Virus record (IMG/VR): IMGVR_UViG_3300046462_000599 | Location: 1 to 46,001 of that record | Source of the DNA: a virus | Length of the DNA stretch: 46,001 nucleotides | Strand: one strand, 5' to 3' | In this document: positions 16,413 through 24,296 of the stretch, in pieces | Numbering within the stretch: position 1 is the first letter of the stretch | Layout: each line of letters begins with the position of its first letter | The notes under the pieces: model-generated | What the model saw: the letters and a program-made list of their open reading frames with translations, nothing else | The model's database searches: none | Told to the model about the DNA's origin: nothing | Translations under genes and position numbers: made by a program

Positions 16413-17108
16413 ATGCCGACCTTACGACCCGCGTGCTCACTGCCCGACTGCGAGAAGCCCCACCTCGCCAAGGGCCTCTGCCGGATGCACTACTACCGGC
16501 TCCGCAACACCGGCACGACCGACGCGGCACCCCGACCCGAACGAGCCACCTGCTCGGTCGAAGGGTGCCCGTCGGTCGTCAAGTCCCGCGGCTACTGCAA
16601 CCGGCACTACCAGCAGGTGCAGGCGCACGGCGACGTCCAGGCCGACGACGACCGCGACAGCGCGGAGCGGTTCTGGTCCCGCGTCGACCGCTCCGACCCT
16701 GACGGCTGCTGGCCGTGGACCGGCGGGACGACCAAGGGCTACGGCAACGTCCGGATCGAGGGGGCCCATCACCGGGCCCACCGCCTCGCCTGGACCCTCA
16801 CGCACGGTCCGATCGAGCCCGGCCGCGAGATCGATCACCGCTGCCACGACTCCAGCTGCCGTCTCGGCGACCGCTGCCCGCACCGCCGGTGCTGCAACCC
16901 CGCGCACCTCAAGTCGGTGACGCACCCCGAGAACATGGCGCCAGCCAGGTCCTCGATGGGGTCGCTGGCCGGCGACCGACAGCGCGCGAAGCGGAAGTGC
17001 CCAGCCGGGCACTCCTACTCGCCGGCCAACACCTACGTGACGTCGCAGGGGTACCGCCGCTGCCGCACCTGCGACCGCGACAAGCACCGCGTCCGTCGCG
17101 CCGACTGA
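16413..17108 (+). CDS. Free-standing HNH endonuclease with zinc fingers
   Basis: 231 residues from ATG at 16413. Two N-terminal fingers: C8/C13/C23/H26 and C47/C52/C62/H65. Then a homing-type HNH domain: FWSRVDRSDPDGCWPWTGG, GYGNVRIEG, HRLAWTLTHGPI, EIDHRCHDSSC with H142, and CCNPAHLKSVTHPENM with N162 and H165. A last Cys set is near residues 196-222. It interrupts the head genes between capsid and connectors, as homing endonucleases do; it probably nicks related phage genomes to spread itself. Confidence 0.88.
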   Translation: MPTLRPACSLPDCEKPHLAKGLCRMHYYRLRNTGTTDAAPRPERATCSVEGCPSVVKSRGYCNRHYQQVQAHGDVQADDDRDSAERFWSRVDRSDPDGCWPWTGGTTKGYGNVRIEGAHHRAHRLAWTLTHGPIEPGREIDHRCHDSSCRLGDRCPHRRCCNPAHLKSVTHPENMAPARSSMGSLAGDRQRAKRKCPAGHSYSPANTYVTSQGYRRCRTCDRDKHRVRRAD

Positions 17109-17202
17109 TCCGCTCCCCACCCAGCGTGAGCCGCGCCCCGTGAGTCTTCCGAGCCGCGGGCGCGGCTCCGCTCCCCTGCACGCCCCAACCTGGAGGTCCC
17201 CC

Positions 17203-17538
17203 GTGCCCACCATCCATGGCGCCCCGACCCCGGGCGCCACCGTGCAGGTCGAATCCCGGCCCGAGTCCTCGCGCCTGTTCGTGCGCGTCCGGGAGCTCGC
17301 AGGCACCAACCAGAAGATCACCCCGGCGGGGATTGTCGCCATCATCGCGACCCTGTCGACGTACTACTCGGGGCTGACCGCGGCCCAGCTGGCTGCGTTG
17401 TCGGCGGCGGCCGGGGATCAGTGGCTCCGGGTCCACGCCGGGGAAGTGTCCGCGTCGGTGCTGCCTGCCGACCTGTCAACGGTCGCAGCATCGTTGCTGA
17501 CGAACGCCCGCACCTCCGGCAACACCGTCAAGGGCTGA
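17203..17538 (+). CDS. Hypothetical head-region protein
   Basis: 111 residues from GTG at 17203, chosen for TGGAGG upstream. Hydrophobic helical middle (ITPAGIVAIIATLSTYYSGL), no signal or zinc site. The gap before it (17109-17202) holds an 8-bp inverted repeat at 17151-17168 that may end transcription from the HNH gene. Position between capsid and connector suggests a head decoration or completion role, without direct evidence. Confidence 0.6.
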   Translation: MPTIHGAPTPGATVQVESRPESSRLFVRVRELAGTNQKITPAGIVAIIATLSTYYSGLTAAQLAALSAAAGDQWLRVHAGEVSASVLPADLSTVAASLLTNARTSGNTVKG

Positions 17539-17556
17539 CCTGTGGAGGCCGTGCGG

Positions 17557-17811
17557 ATGGGCGCCCCGGATGGTGCCGTGCGCGAGCTCGACATCGGCGG
17601 GCGCCGCTACAAGTCGCAGGACGGCATGTACGAGTTGCCGCCCGAGCACGCCGCGGCGCTGCGCCGAGCAGGCGGGTTCGCCCCATCCCTCGGCTCACCC
17701 GCGCGCGGCGGCTACGCCTGCTCATGCGGGTTCCGGCCGGTCGTCCGTCGCTGTTCCCGCTGCGGTGAGGAGGTCCCGCGTGCCGAAGAAAACACCCGAC
17801 TCGATCTGTGA
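17557..17811 (+). CDS. Small zinc-ribbon protein
   Basis: 84 residues from ATG at 17557, eight bases after GGAGG; GTG starts at 17542 and 17551 are also in frame. N-terminal DIGGRRYKSQDGMYELP looks like a short beta unit binding a peptide or head protein, and the C-terminal CSCGFRPVVRRCSRCGEEV is a four-Cys ribbon. In the head-tail region; role unknown. Confidence 0.6.
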   Translation: MGAPDGAVRELDIGGRRYKSQDGMYELPPEHAAALRRAGGFAPSLGSPARGGYACSCGFRPVVRRCSRCGEEVPRAEENTRLDL

Positions 17812-17908
17812 CGGCTGCTGGCCCGACGGCTGGCCCGACGGGCACGCTGGCGCGTCCTGCATCCACGGCCAGTGGACACGCGCCGACCCGAACGTCCTCG
17901 ACGAGTGA
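17780..17908 (+). CDS. 42-residue Cys/Trp-rich miniprotein
   Basis: GTG at 17780 inside the previous gene, with GAGGAGG 5-6 bases upstream. Sequence features CDGCWPDGWPDGHAG and CIHGQW, a possible metal site. Its stop overlaps the next GTG (GTGA). Strong ribosome site makes it believable despite length. Confidence 0.55.
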   Translation: MPKKTPDSICDGCWPDGWPDGHAGASCIHGQWTRADPNVLDE

Positions 17909-18012
17909 ACGCATGGCGTGGCGCCACCGACCTCGTGTGGCTCGCTTGGCTGATCGTCCCCGCCTACCTGCGTCACGGACCCGAGCTGCGGAGGAGGTGT
18001 CCTGGTGCTTGA
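17905..18012 (+). CDS. 35-residue miniprotein
   Basis: GTG at 17905, GTGA-coupled. A short hydrophobic stretch (DLVWLAWLIVPAYL) then a basic end. The strong site GGAGGAGG for the next gene lies inside it, so it could be a leader whose translation helps the connector gene. Confidence 0.4.
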   Translation: MNAWRGATDLVWLAWLIVPAYLRHGPELRRRCPGA

Positions 18013-18883
18013 CCACCCGTACGTGACGGTCTCCGAGTTCCGGGCGCACCCCACCTTCCTCGACAGCAACAACCTCCGGAGCGGGGGCACGCAGCCGCAG
18101 CAGGACGCCGCCCTCAACAACGCCTTGTTGACCGCGTCGCAGTGGGCCGAGGACACCATCAACATGCCGCTCGCCGCGCACACCGTCGTCGAACACGCCC
18201 GCGTCCGACCCGACGCCATGGGCCGACTGCGGTACCACCCCGAACACGCCCCCGTCCTGACAGTGTCCGCGATCGCGATCGGGCCCACACCCGATGCTCT
18301 CGAAGCGGTGTCGCAGCCGCAGGCGTGGCTCGAGCAGCAGGGCCGCGTCCTGGTCGCCTACGGGCCGGGTGCGCCCGCGCTGGCGAGCCTGCAGTTCGGG
18401 TCGTCGCTCGCGACGCGCACCGAGGTCCTCGTCCAGTGGTCCTACATCGCCGGATATCCGGCCACCCAGCTCGCCACCGGCGCATCCTCGGGTGCCACGA
18501 GCATCACCGTCCTCGACGCCACCGGCATCCAGGCCGCCAGCGGGATCACCCCGGCAACCGTCTTGCGCCTCTGGACCCCGGCCCTCGAGGAAGCCGTCAC
18601 CGTCGCCAGCGTGGCCGGCTCGACGCTCACCCTCGCCACCCCGCTCACCAACAACCACCCGGCCGGCATGTCCTGCAGCGCGCTCCCCACCACGGCACGG
18701 CAGGCAGTCATCAACTACGCCGCGGCCGAGCTGATGCGCCCGGCGCCGCTCGCGCAGACCAACCAGGCCCCCGGCGCGCCGTCCCCGGCGGCGTCGAGCC
18801 AGGACCCGCAGCGCAGCACCGGCGGTGCACGGCTGATCGCGCAGGCCCTGCAGCTGCTCAACAACTACCAGCGCATCCGCTGA
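18005..18883 (+). CDS. Head-tail adaptor (connector) protein
   Basis: 292 residues from GTG at 18005 after GGAGGAGG. N- and C-terminal parts resemble HK97 gp6-type adaptors (VSEFRAHPTFLD, NALLTASQWAEDTIN ... TTARQAVINYAAAELMRP). Between about residues 150 and 225 is an extra Thr/Ala-rich beta domain (ATGASSGATSITVLDATG). Adaptors bind the portal ring after packaging. Assigned from position and helical ends. Confidence 0.7.
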   Translation: MLDHPYVTVSEFRAHPTFLDSNNLRSGGTQPQQDAALNNALLTASQWAEDTINMPLAAHTVVEHARVRPDAMGRLRYHPEHAPVLTVSAIAIGPTPDALEAVSQPQAWLEQQGRVLVAYGPGAPALASLQFGSSLATRTEVLVQWSYIAGYPATQLATGASSGATSITVLDATGIQAASGITPATVLRLWTPALEEAVTVASVAGSTLTLATPLTNNHPAGMSCSALPTTARQAVINYAAAELMRPAPLAQTNQAPGAPSPAASSQDPQRSTGGARLIAQALQLLNNYQRIR

Positions 18884-19440
18884 TGGCCGCCCCGTACTCG
18901 ACGACGATCCAGACCGTCCGCGACGGCATCTGCGCCTGGTTCGGTGGCTCCTACGATCCGGCGTCGCGCTCGTACCGGACGCCGCAGGTCCCGATGCTCG
19001 GCGTCGTCCGCCGCAGCCGGCCGAAGGTGGACGACGCGGCCGAGTACTACCTCGGGCAGCCGTCGGCCGGTTCGCTGGTCGGGTCGCAGATGCTCGTCCA
19101 CGTCGACGGCGGCATCGAGTCGCGGGAGGCGATGGCCGGTGCGTTCGGTGGCCTGAAGCTGCTGCGTTCCACCTGCACGCTGCACCTGTTCCTGCGCTCC
19201 AACAGCGAGTGGGCTGAGGACGCCACGGACGGCTTCTACGACCTCCTCGAGGCGTTGAAGGCCCGCATTCGCGCTGACCGCTGCCTCGGCTCCGGCGGGT
19301 TCGAGGCCGGCGGGTTCGTCGTCGGTGAGGGCGGCTCGCCGTGGCTGCGCTGGTCTATGGGCATGCCCGAGACGAGCAGCGAGATGACCAGCGGCTACCT
19401 GACGATCTCGTTCGAAGTGCACTACTACGCGGAGGGCTGA
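18883..19440 (+). CDS. Head-tail joining / tail terminator-like protein
   Basis: 185 residues from ATG at 18883 (TGATG overlap). Alternating beta/alpha layout with STCTLHLFLRSNSEWAED and a C-terminal SGYLTISFEVHYYAEG strand. It sits between adaptor and tail tube, where tail terminator or stopper proteins are encoded; assignment is from position. Confidence 0.55.
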   Translation: MAAPYSTTIQTVRDGICAWFGGSYDPASRSYRTPQVPMLGVVRRSRPKVDDAAEYYLGQPSAGSLVGSQMLVHVDGGIESREAMAGAFGGLKLLRSTCTLHLFLRSNSEWAEDATDGFYDLLEALKARIRADRCLGSGGFEAGGFVVGEGGSPWLRWSMGMPETSSEMTSGYLTISFEVHYYAEG

Positions 19441-19441
19441 C

Positions 19442-19636
19442 ATGCCGCTGTACAGGTTCACCGGCGGTGACCCGCGCGACTACTTCACGGCCGGCCGGGT
19501 CGAGCCGGGTCAGGTCGTCGAGTGGGCGATCCCCCCCGACATCCACTGGCGTCCCGCTGCCCCGCTGGCGCCCGAACAGCCACCGGCCGACCCTGCGCCC
19601 GCGCCGGACGCTCCTGCCACCTCTGAGGAGGTCTGA
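19442..19636 (+). CDS. Small Pro-rich protein before tail tube gene
   Basis: 64 residues. N-terminal MPLYRFTGGDPRDYF and GQVVEWAIPPD, then a Pro/Ala/Asp-rich tail. Similar short proteins often precede the tail tube gene in actinophages; possibly a small structural part. The next ATG starts on its last stop base. Confidence 0.6.
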   Translation: MPLYRFTGGDPRDYFTAGRVEPGQVVEWAIPPDIHWRPAAPLAPEQPPADPAPAPDAPATSEEV

Positions 19637-20640
19637 TGCCTACGACGTTCGCACCCGACAAGGCGTTCTTGGGGATCGCCCCCGAGACCACGGTCGGGAC
19701 ACCGGTCGCGCCGACGTTCACGATCCCGTTCGCGAAGTTCGAACCGGTCGACGCCCCGAAGCAGCTCGACGACCCCAGCCTTCGCGGGTCGATGGCGGCC
19801 CTGTACGGCCGCTACCAGGGCGTCTCGCTGACGAATTGGTCGCTCTCAGGCCCGATGTACGTCGACATCTTCGAGCACCTGCTCGTGAACATCCTCGGCG
19901 ACCGCACCACCACCGGTGCGGCCGATCCGTTCACGCACGCCACGAGCCTGCTCAACAGCAGCAACGGGCAGCCGAAGACGCACACGCTCACCCACTGGAC
20001 CGGTGTGCCGACCACCTCCGGTGCCCGCGTCTACTCGAGCGCATGCCTGTCCGACTTGACGATCAAGTGGGACGCCGCAGCGAAGCTGTGCGAGTACGAC
20101 GCCAAGGGCATGGCCTGGGGGTCCGCAGTCGCCGGATCCACACCGACCGCATCACCGTCCGCGGTGCCACCTCTCGCGTCGTGGCGCGGCCTGCTCGGCC
20201 TCGCCGGGCCTGCCTCCGGCGGCACCCTCGTCGGCACCGTCGCGACCGCGACGATCGACATCAAGCGCAAGCTCGAGGCGCACTACACCCTGTCCAATGG
20301 GCAGCAGCCGTACGTCATCCAGCGCGGCAGCTTGGGGATCAGCGGGAAGATGTCGTTCATCGCCGCCGACGAGACGCCGATCACGAAGTACCTGGCGGAC
20401 ACGCAGGAGCAGTTCCAGCTCCTGATCTCCAACGGCATCACCGGTGCCGGTCAGCGCCAGCTGACGGTGGACTGCAACCTCGTCGACTACCGCACTGCGA
20501 AGATCAACCAGGGGAAGACGGCGACCATGTACGACGTCGAATTCGACGGGTTGGCCAACAGCACGAGCGCCGGCGCATCCGGCGGCCTGTCCCCGGGCAA
20601 GGTCACCATCCTCAACGCCAACGCCGGCACGGTGTACTGA
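19636..20640 (+). CDS. Major tail (tube) protein
   Basis: 334 residues from ATG at 19636 after GAGGAGG. Opening FAPDKAFLGIAPETTVGTPV and an all-beta, Gly/Thr/Ser-rich body fit siphovirus tube proteins; LLVNILGDRTTTG and TATMYDVEFDGLANS are typical-looking. It stacks as hexamers to form the tail tube. Place before the chaperone pair and tape measure supports the call. Confidence 0.8.
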   Translation: MPTTFAPDKAFLGIAPETTVGTPVAPTFTIPFAKFEPVDAPKQLDDPSLRGSMAALYGRYQGVSLTNWSLSGPMYVDIFEHLLVNILGDRTTTGAADPFTHATSLLNSSNGQPKTHTLTHWTGVPTTSGARVYSSACLSDLTIKWDAAAKLCEYDAKGMAWGSAVAGSTPTASPSAVPPLASWRGLLGLAGPASGGTLVGTVATATIDIKRKLEAHYTLSNGQQPYVIQRGSLGISGKMSFIAADETPITKYLADTQEQFQLLISNGITGAGQRQLTVDCNLVDYRTAKINQGKTATMYDVEFDGLANSTSAGASGGLSPGKVTILNANAGTVY

Positions 20641-21059
20641 TGGCCCTGACCAGGCACAACCTGCCCACCGCGGGCGCGTGGGTGGAGCTGCGCGACTACA
20701 CGGACCTGCGCGCGAAGCACCGCAAGCAGGCCATGGCCGCCCGCGTCGGCACCACCGAGATCGACCCGAACACGGGGAAGCCGATGCCGATCCGCGCGTC
20801 GATGGCGTTCCTCGCCGGGATCGACCTCGCGGAGAGTGTCGCCGCGATGCTCATCACGGCCTGGCACATCCCCTATCTCCCCGGTGCGGCGCTGCCCGAG
20901 GCGGACCCGTTGATCCTGGGTGAGCTGACCATGGAGGACAACAACGCCATCCTGGTGCTCACCGAGGCCGCGCGGACGGCGCTCCTGGCCGGGGCCAAGG
21001 CGGTCGATCCGTCTGATCACGAGGACCCGGATTCCCCTTCAGTGCCCGCCAGCGGCTGA
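20640..21059 (+). CDS. Tail assembly chaperone (upstream product)
   Basis: 139 residues from ATG at 20640. Helical protein (SMAFLAGIDLAESVAAMLIT, EDNNAILVLTEAARTALL) with an acidic Pro/Ser end. Equivalent of lambda gpG, which coats the tape measure during tail assembly. A second open frame downstream lacks its own start and lies in the -1 frame, giving the extended form listed next. Confidence 0.8.
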   Translation: MALTRHNLPTAGAWVELRDYTDLRAKHRKQAMAARVGTTEIDPNTGKPMPIRASMAFLAGIDLAESVAAMLITAWHIPYLPGAALPEADPLILGELTMEDNNAILVLTEAARTALLAGAKAVDPSDHEDPDSPSVPASG

Positions 21060-21277
21060 GGGCGCGGCTGACGGGCTTCGACGTCCCCGCCGCGCGTCCC
21101 GGCGAGCAGCAGGCGTGGGATGGCACGTTCGACTACTGGTTCTTCGCAGACCGCTTCCAGTGGACGCCCGAGCAGGTCGACAACCTGCCCGTCGAGGAAT
21201 ACGACCGGCTGCACAACGTGACGTTGCTGGTCGAGCAGGTGCGGGCCGAGGAGCGGAAGCGGTCCAGCCGTGGCTGA
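20640..21277 (+). CDS. Tail assembly chaperone, -1 frameshift extension (gpGT-like)
   Basis: The -1 frame is open from 21017 (after a TGA at 21014) to the stop at 21275-21277, and reads into FDYWFFADRFQWTPEQVDNL and EEYDRLHNVTLLVEQV. The shift must occur between 21017 and the zero-frame stop at 21057-21059. The best slip site is the run CCCCTT at 21034-21039, where Pro-tRNA on CCT can re-pair with CCC; the heptamer is not canonical. Aromatic-rich ends like this are typical of the T part. Site choice is inference. Confidence 0.7.
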
Positions 21278-21707
21278 CCTCGAGGGCTTCGAGGCGATGC
21301 TGTCCGCGATGCTGGACAAGGTCGTCGCGGTTGCCGCGGTCACCCCGGAAGCGCTCGACGACGCCGCTGACACGCTCGTCGCGGTCGCGTCCGGGTTGCT
21401 GTCGCTGACCTCGCACCCGCCGGGCACACCGACACCGTCGATGCCCGGCACGCCGCCGTCGCTGATCTCCGGTGCGCTCGCCGCCTCCATCACCGCCACA
21501 CCGGCCACCGGGGACGGCCCGGTGTGGGAAGCACAGGTCGGGCCGGCCGGTGTCGTGTACGCCCGCATCCAGGAGTTGGGCGGCATCACCGGGGCCGGGC
21601 ACCGCACCGTGCTCCCACCGCGCCCGTACATGTTGCCGGCGCAGCAGGGCAGCACCGACATGATCCTTTTCACGATGACGCAAGCCTGGGCGACGGCCCT
21701 CGAGTAG
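21270..21707 (+). CDS. HK97 gp10-like tail completion protein
   Basis: 145 residues from GTG at 21270, overlapping the chaperone extension by 8 bases. C-terminal half VWEAQVGPAGVVYARIQELGG and LPPRPYMLPA matches the conserved end of HK97-gp10-like minor tail proteins. These usually sit before the tube gene; here it lies between chaperone and tape measure, a rearranged position. A possible neck or tail-completion function. Confidence 0.65.
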   Translation: MADLEGFEAMLSAMLDKVVAVAAVTPEALDDAADTLVAVASGLLSLTSHPPGTPTPSMPGTPPSLISGALAASITATPATGDGPVWEAQVGPAGVVYARIQELGGITGAGHRTVLPPRPYMLPAQQGSTDMILFTMTQAWATALE

Positions 21708-21737
21708 AGCTGCTACCAGCGCGAGGGGGTGACCCTC

Positions 21738-24296
21738 GTGGCTGACGCCTACCTCCCGCCGGTCATTTCGAGGCTGCTCGGCGACATTTCGGACTTCCTC
21801 GCGGCGTGGGATACCGCTGCGGAGACCGCGGAGGCGGACGCGGCGCGGATCGTGGCGGCGCAGGACGCCGCCAGTGGAGGCCCGGGCGCCGGGGGTGGTG
21901 GCGGTACGGCGCAGGCCGCCGACGATGCGGCGACGCTGCAGGCGGCGCTCGACGAGACGACCGTCGCGGCGGAGGCCAACGCGGCAGCGCTGGATGATGC
22001 GGGGGCGTCCGCGCAGGCCGCTGGCGCGGACTACGACACCGCAGCCGCTGAGGTTTCCGCGGCCGCGGCCGCCCTGGACACGGTCAGCGGCGACGCGGGC
22101 ACCGCGGGCAGTGCGATGCAGGACGTGGGGCTCGCCGCCGAGCAGTCCGCCGGCCGGATCGACGTGCTCGGCGGGTCGACGCGTGGTCTGACGCAGGAGC
22201 AGCAGGACTGGGCCCGCGTGCTGGAGGAGACGCGGGCGGCGATGGACGCCTCCCGGGCGACCGCGGCCGAGGTGTCGACGTCGTACGACTCGATGGGCCG
22301 CTCGGTCGATGACGTCATGAAGGCGATGGCGAACGGTGAGGGCTCGATCCGCATGGCGGACGGCTCGACCCGGTCATGGAAGCAGGGTGCCGAGGAGGCC
22401 GCGCAGGCGGCGGAGAAGCTCGGCTCCAGTGCGGGGCAGGCCGCGGACGACACCGCGAAGCTGGAGCGCGCCTCAGCGGCCGGGGCGTCGACGGCGCAGA
22501 TCTTCAGCCGGGCGTTGTCGCAGACCCCGGATGCGATCGACGGGATCACCGCCGCGGTCGCTGTAGCGGCACCGCTGCTGATCGGGTTCTCCACCGGTCT
22601 GGCGGCGATGGCCACCGGCGCCGGTGTGGTCGCGCTCGGTATCGACGGCATGGAAGCGGCGCTCAACCAGCTCAACGTCGGGCTGGAGCCGTTGCGGGTC
22701 GCCGCGAACTACGCCTTCGAGAAGACGATGTTCCCCGCGGTGAACGAGGTGAACAAGGTTCTGCCGCAGCTCACCGATGGCGTGTCGAATGTGGCGCACT
22801 CGATCGGCGACATGGGGCGCAGCCTCGCGGATGTGATCTCCAGCTCGAAGGGCATCCAACAGCTCAACGACTGGCTGGCCGGGACCACCGATTTCTTCGA
22901 GCAGGGCGTACGCGGCACGCACGACTGGTCCGACGCCATGCTCACTTTCCTCGACGCGGCAGCGCCAGCAATGGGCAAATTCGGCGAAGACATCGCCGAT
23001 GTGATGACGGACTTCGACAAGATGATCCAGAAAGCTGCGGCTACCGGTGAGATCGCGGATGCGATCTCCGGCGCCGGTGATGTGATGAAGGGCTTCGGGG
23101 AACTCGTCACCGATGTGGCGTCTGCCTTCATGAAACTATCAGCCGATTCGGGTTCTAGCGTGGGTCCTGCGCTGAAGGCGATCGGGGATGCGTTGGTTCA
23201 GGCGGAACCAGCGATTTCGGAGTGGGTGAAGGGCTTCGCCGACTTCGTGTCCATCGCGGCGAAGGTGGTCACTCTGTTCGACGGGTTCAAGGACCCGCTC
23301 TCCTACATTGCGGGGGCATTGGTCGCGATCGGGCTCGGGCTGGCGGTGTTCAAGGTCGTGATGTCGCCGCTCACGAACCTGGTCGGGATTCTGTGGGATC
23401 TCGGGAAAGCGTGGACCGGGGCTGGTACAGCTGCGGACGTGGCGGCTGGAGAAACCGTTGTCGCCGGTACTGCCGCGGAAGGCGCCGCCGGGGGCGTCGC
23501 GACCCTCGGGGCAGCGTTGGCGAGCTTCCTGGTTGAGGCGGCACCGTTCATCATCGTCGGGCTCGCGATCGCGGCGGTCGCCTACATTATCATCCAGGAC
23601 TGGGGGCCCATCTCGGGGTTCTTCTCGGACCTGTTCGGGAAGATCGGGCAGCTTTTCCAGGGATTCGGCGACATCCTGAAGCAGGTTTCCGACTGGGGCA
23701 AAAACGTTCTCGACGGCCTATTCGGTGGCATGAACGATGGTATGCAGTCCGGGGAGGGCACGATCGGTTCGATCGTCGATTCCATCATCGGCGGCTTCAA
23801 AAACCTGTTCGGGATCCAGTCGCCGTCGACGGTGTTCGCTGAGATGGGCACCAACATCGCCCAGGGCCTGTTGCAGGGCATCGAGGATGGTGCCAGCTCG
23901 GTGATTCAGGGGATCGAGAAGCTGGCGGCCGACATCATCAACGCCGCGAAGGGCGCCCTCGGTATCCAGTCGCCATCGACGGTGTTCGCGGACCTGGTGG
24001 GCGCGGAGATCCCGGCCGGGGTCGGCGCGGGGATCATCGCGAACGCGCACACGGCGACGGACGCGGCTCGGGCGTTGGCCGCGCAGACAGTCACCGCGGG
24101 CATGGTCGGTGTCGGCGCCGGGATCAACGCCGGTGGTGGTGCGCAGCTCGGCGGGGGCACCGCTGGCGGCCAGGAGACGTACACCCTGCACGTCGGCTCG
24201 GGTTCTGACTCGGCCATGGGCACCGCGATCGCGAAGCTCATCCGAACCGGGAACCTCACGATCCAGCGCACGCACGTCGGGGGGCGGACCCAGTGA
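21738..24296 (+). CDS. Tape measure protein
   Basis: 852 residues from GTG at 21738 (GAGGGG nine bases upstream; GTG at 21729 is an alternative). Ala-rich coiled-coil N-terminal 200 residues, then several hydrophobic segments around residues 265-300, 535-560 and 600-625 that can insert in the host membrane. IQSPSTVF occurs twice near the end (about 697 and 748), common in tape measures. It sets tail length; at about 1.5 angstrom per residue the tail would be near 130 nm. Longest gene of the tail module. Confidence 0.9.
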   Translation: MADAYLPPVISRLLGDISDFLAAWDTAAETAEADAARIVAAQDAASGGPGAGGGGGTAQAADDAATLQAALDETTVAAEANAAALDDAGASAQAAGADYDTAAAEVSAAAAALDTVSGDAGTAGSAMQDVGLAAEQSAGRIDVLGGSTRGLTQEQQDWARVLEETRAAMDASRATAAEVSTSYDSMGRSVDDVMKAMANGEGSIRMADGSTRSWKQGAEEAAQAAEKLGSSAGQAADDTAKLERASAAGASTAQIFSRALSQTPDAIDGITAAVAVAAPLLIGFSTGLAAMATGAGVVALGIDGMEAALNQLNVGLEPLRVAANYAFEKTMFPAVNEVNKVLPQLTDGVSNVAHSIGDMGRSLADVISSSKGIQQLNDWLAGTTDFFEQGVRGTHDWSDAMLTFLDAAAPAMGKFGEDIADVMTDFDKMIQKAAATGEIADAISGAGDVMKGFGELVTDVASAFMKLSADSGSSVGPALKAIGDALVQAEPAISEWVKGFADFVSIAAKVVTLFDGFKDPLSYIAGALVAIGLGLAVFKVVMSPLTNLVGILWDLGKAWTGAGTAADVAAGETVVAGTAAEGAAGGVATLGAALASFLVEAAPFIIVGLAIAAVAYIIIQDWGPISGFFSDLFGKIGQLFQGFGDILKQVSDWGKNVLDGLFGGMNDGMQSGEGTIGSIVDSIIGGFKNLFGIQSPSTVFAEMGTNIAQGLLQGIEDGASSVIQGIEKLAADIINAAKGALGIQSPSTVFADLVGAEIPAGVGAGIIANAHTATDAARALAAQTVTAGMVGVGAGINAGGGAQLGGGTAGGQETYTLHVGSGSDSAMGTAIAKLIRTGNLTIQRTHVGGRTQ

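Noticed and set aside
17151-17168. Inverted repeat GAGCCGCG-GG-CGCGGCTC as a firm terminator.
   Set aside because: Only 8 bp with a 2-base loop and no T-run; kept as a note in the adjacent gene entry rather than as a feature.
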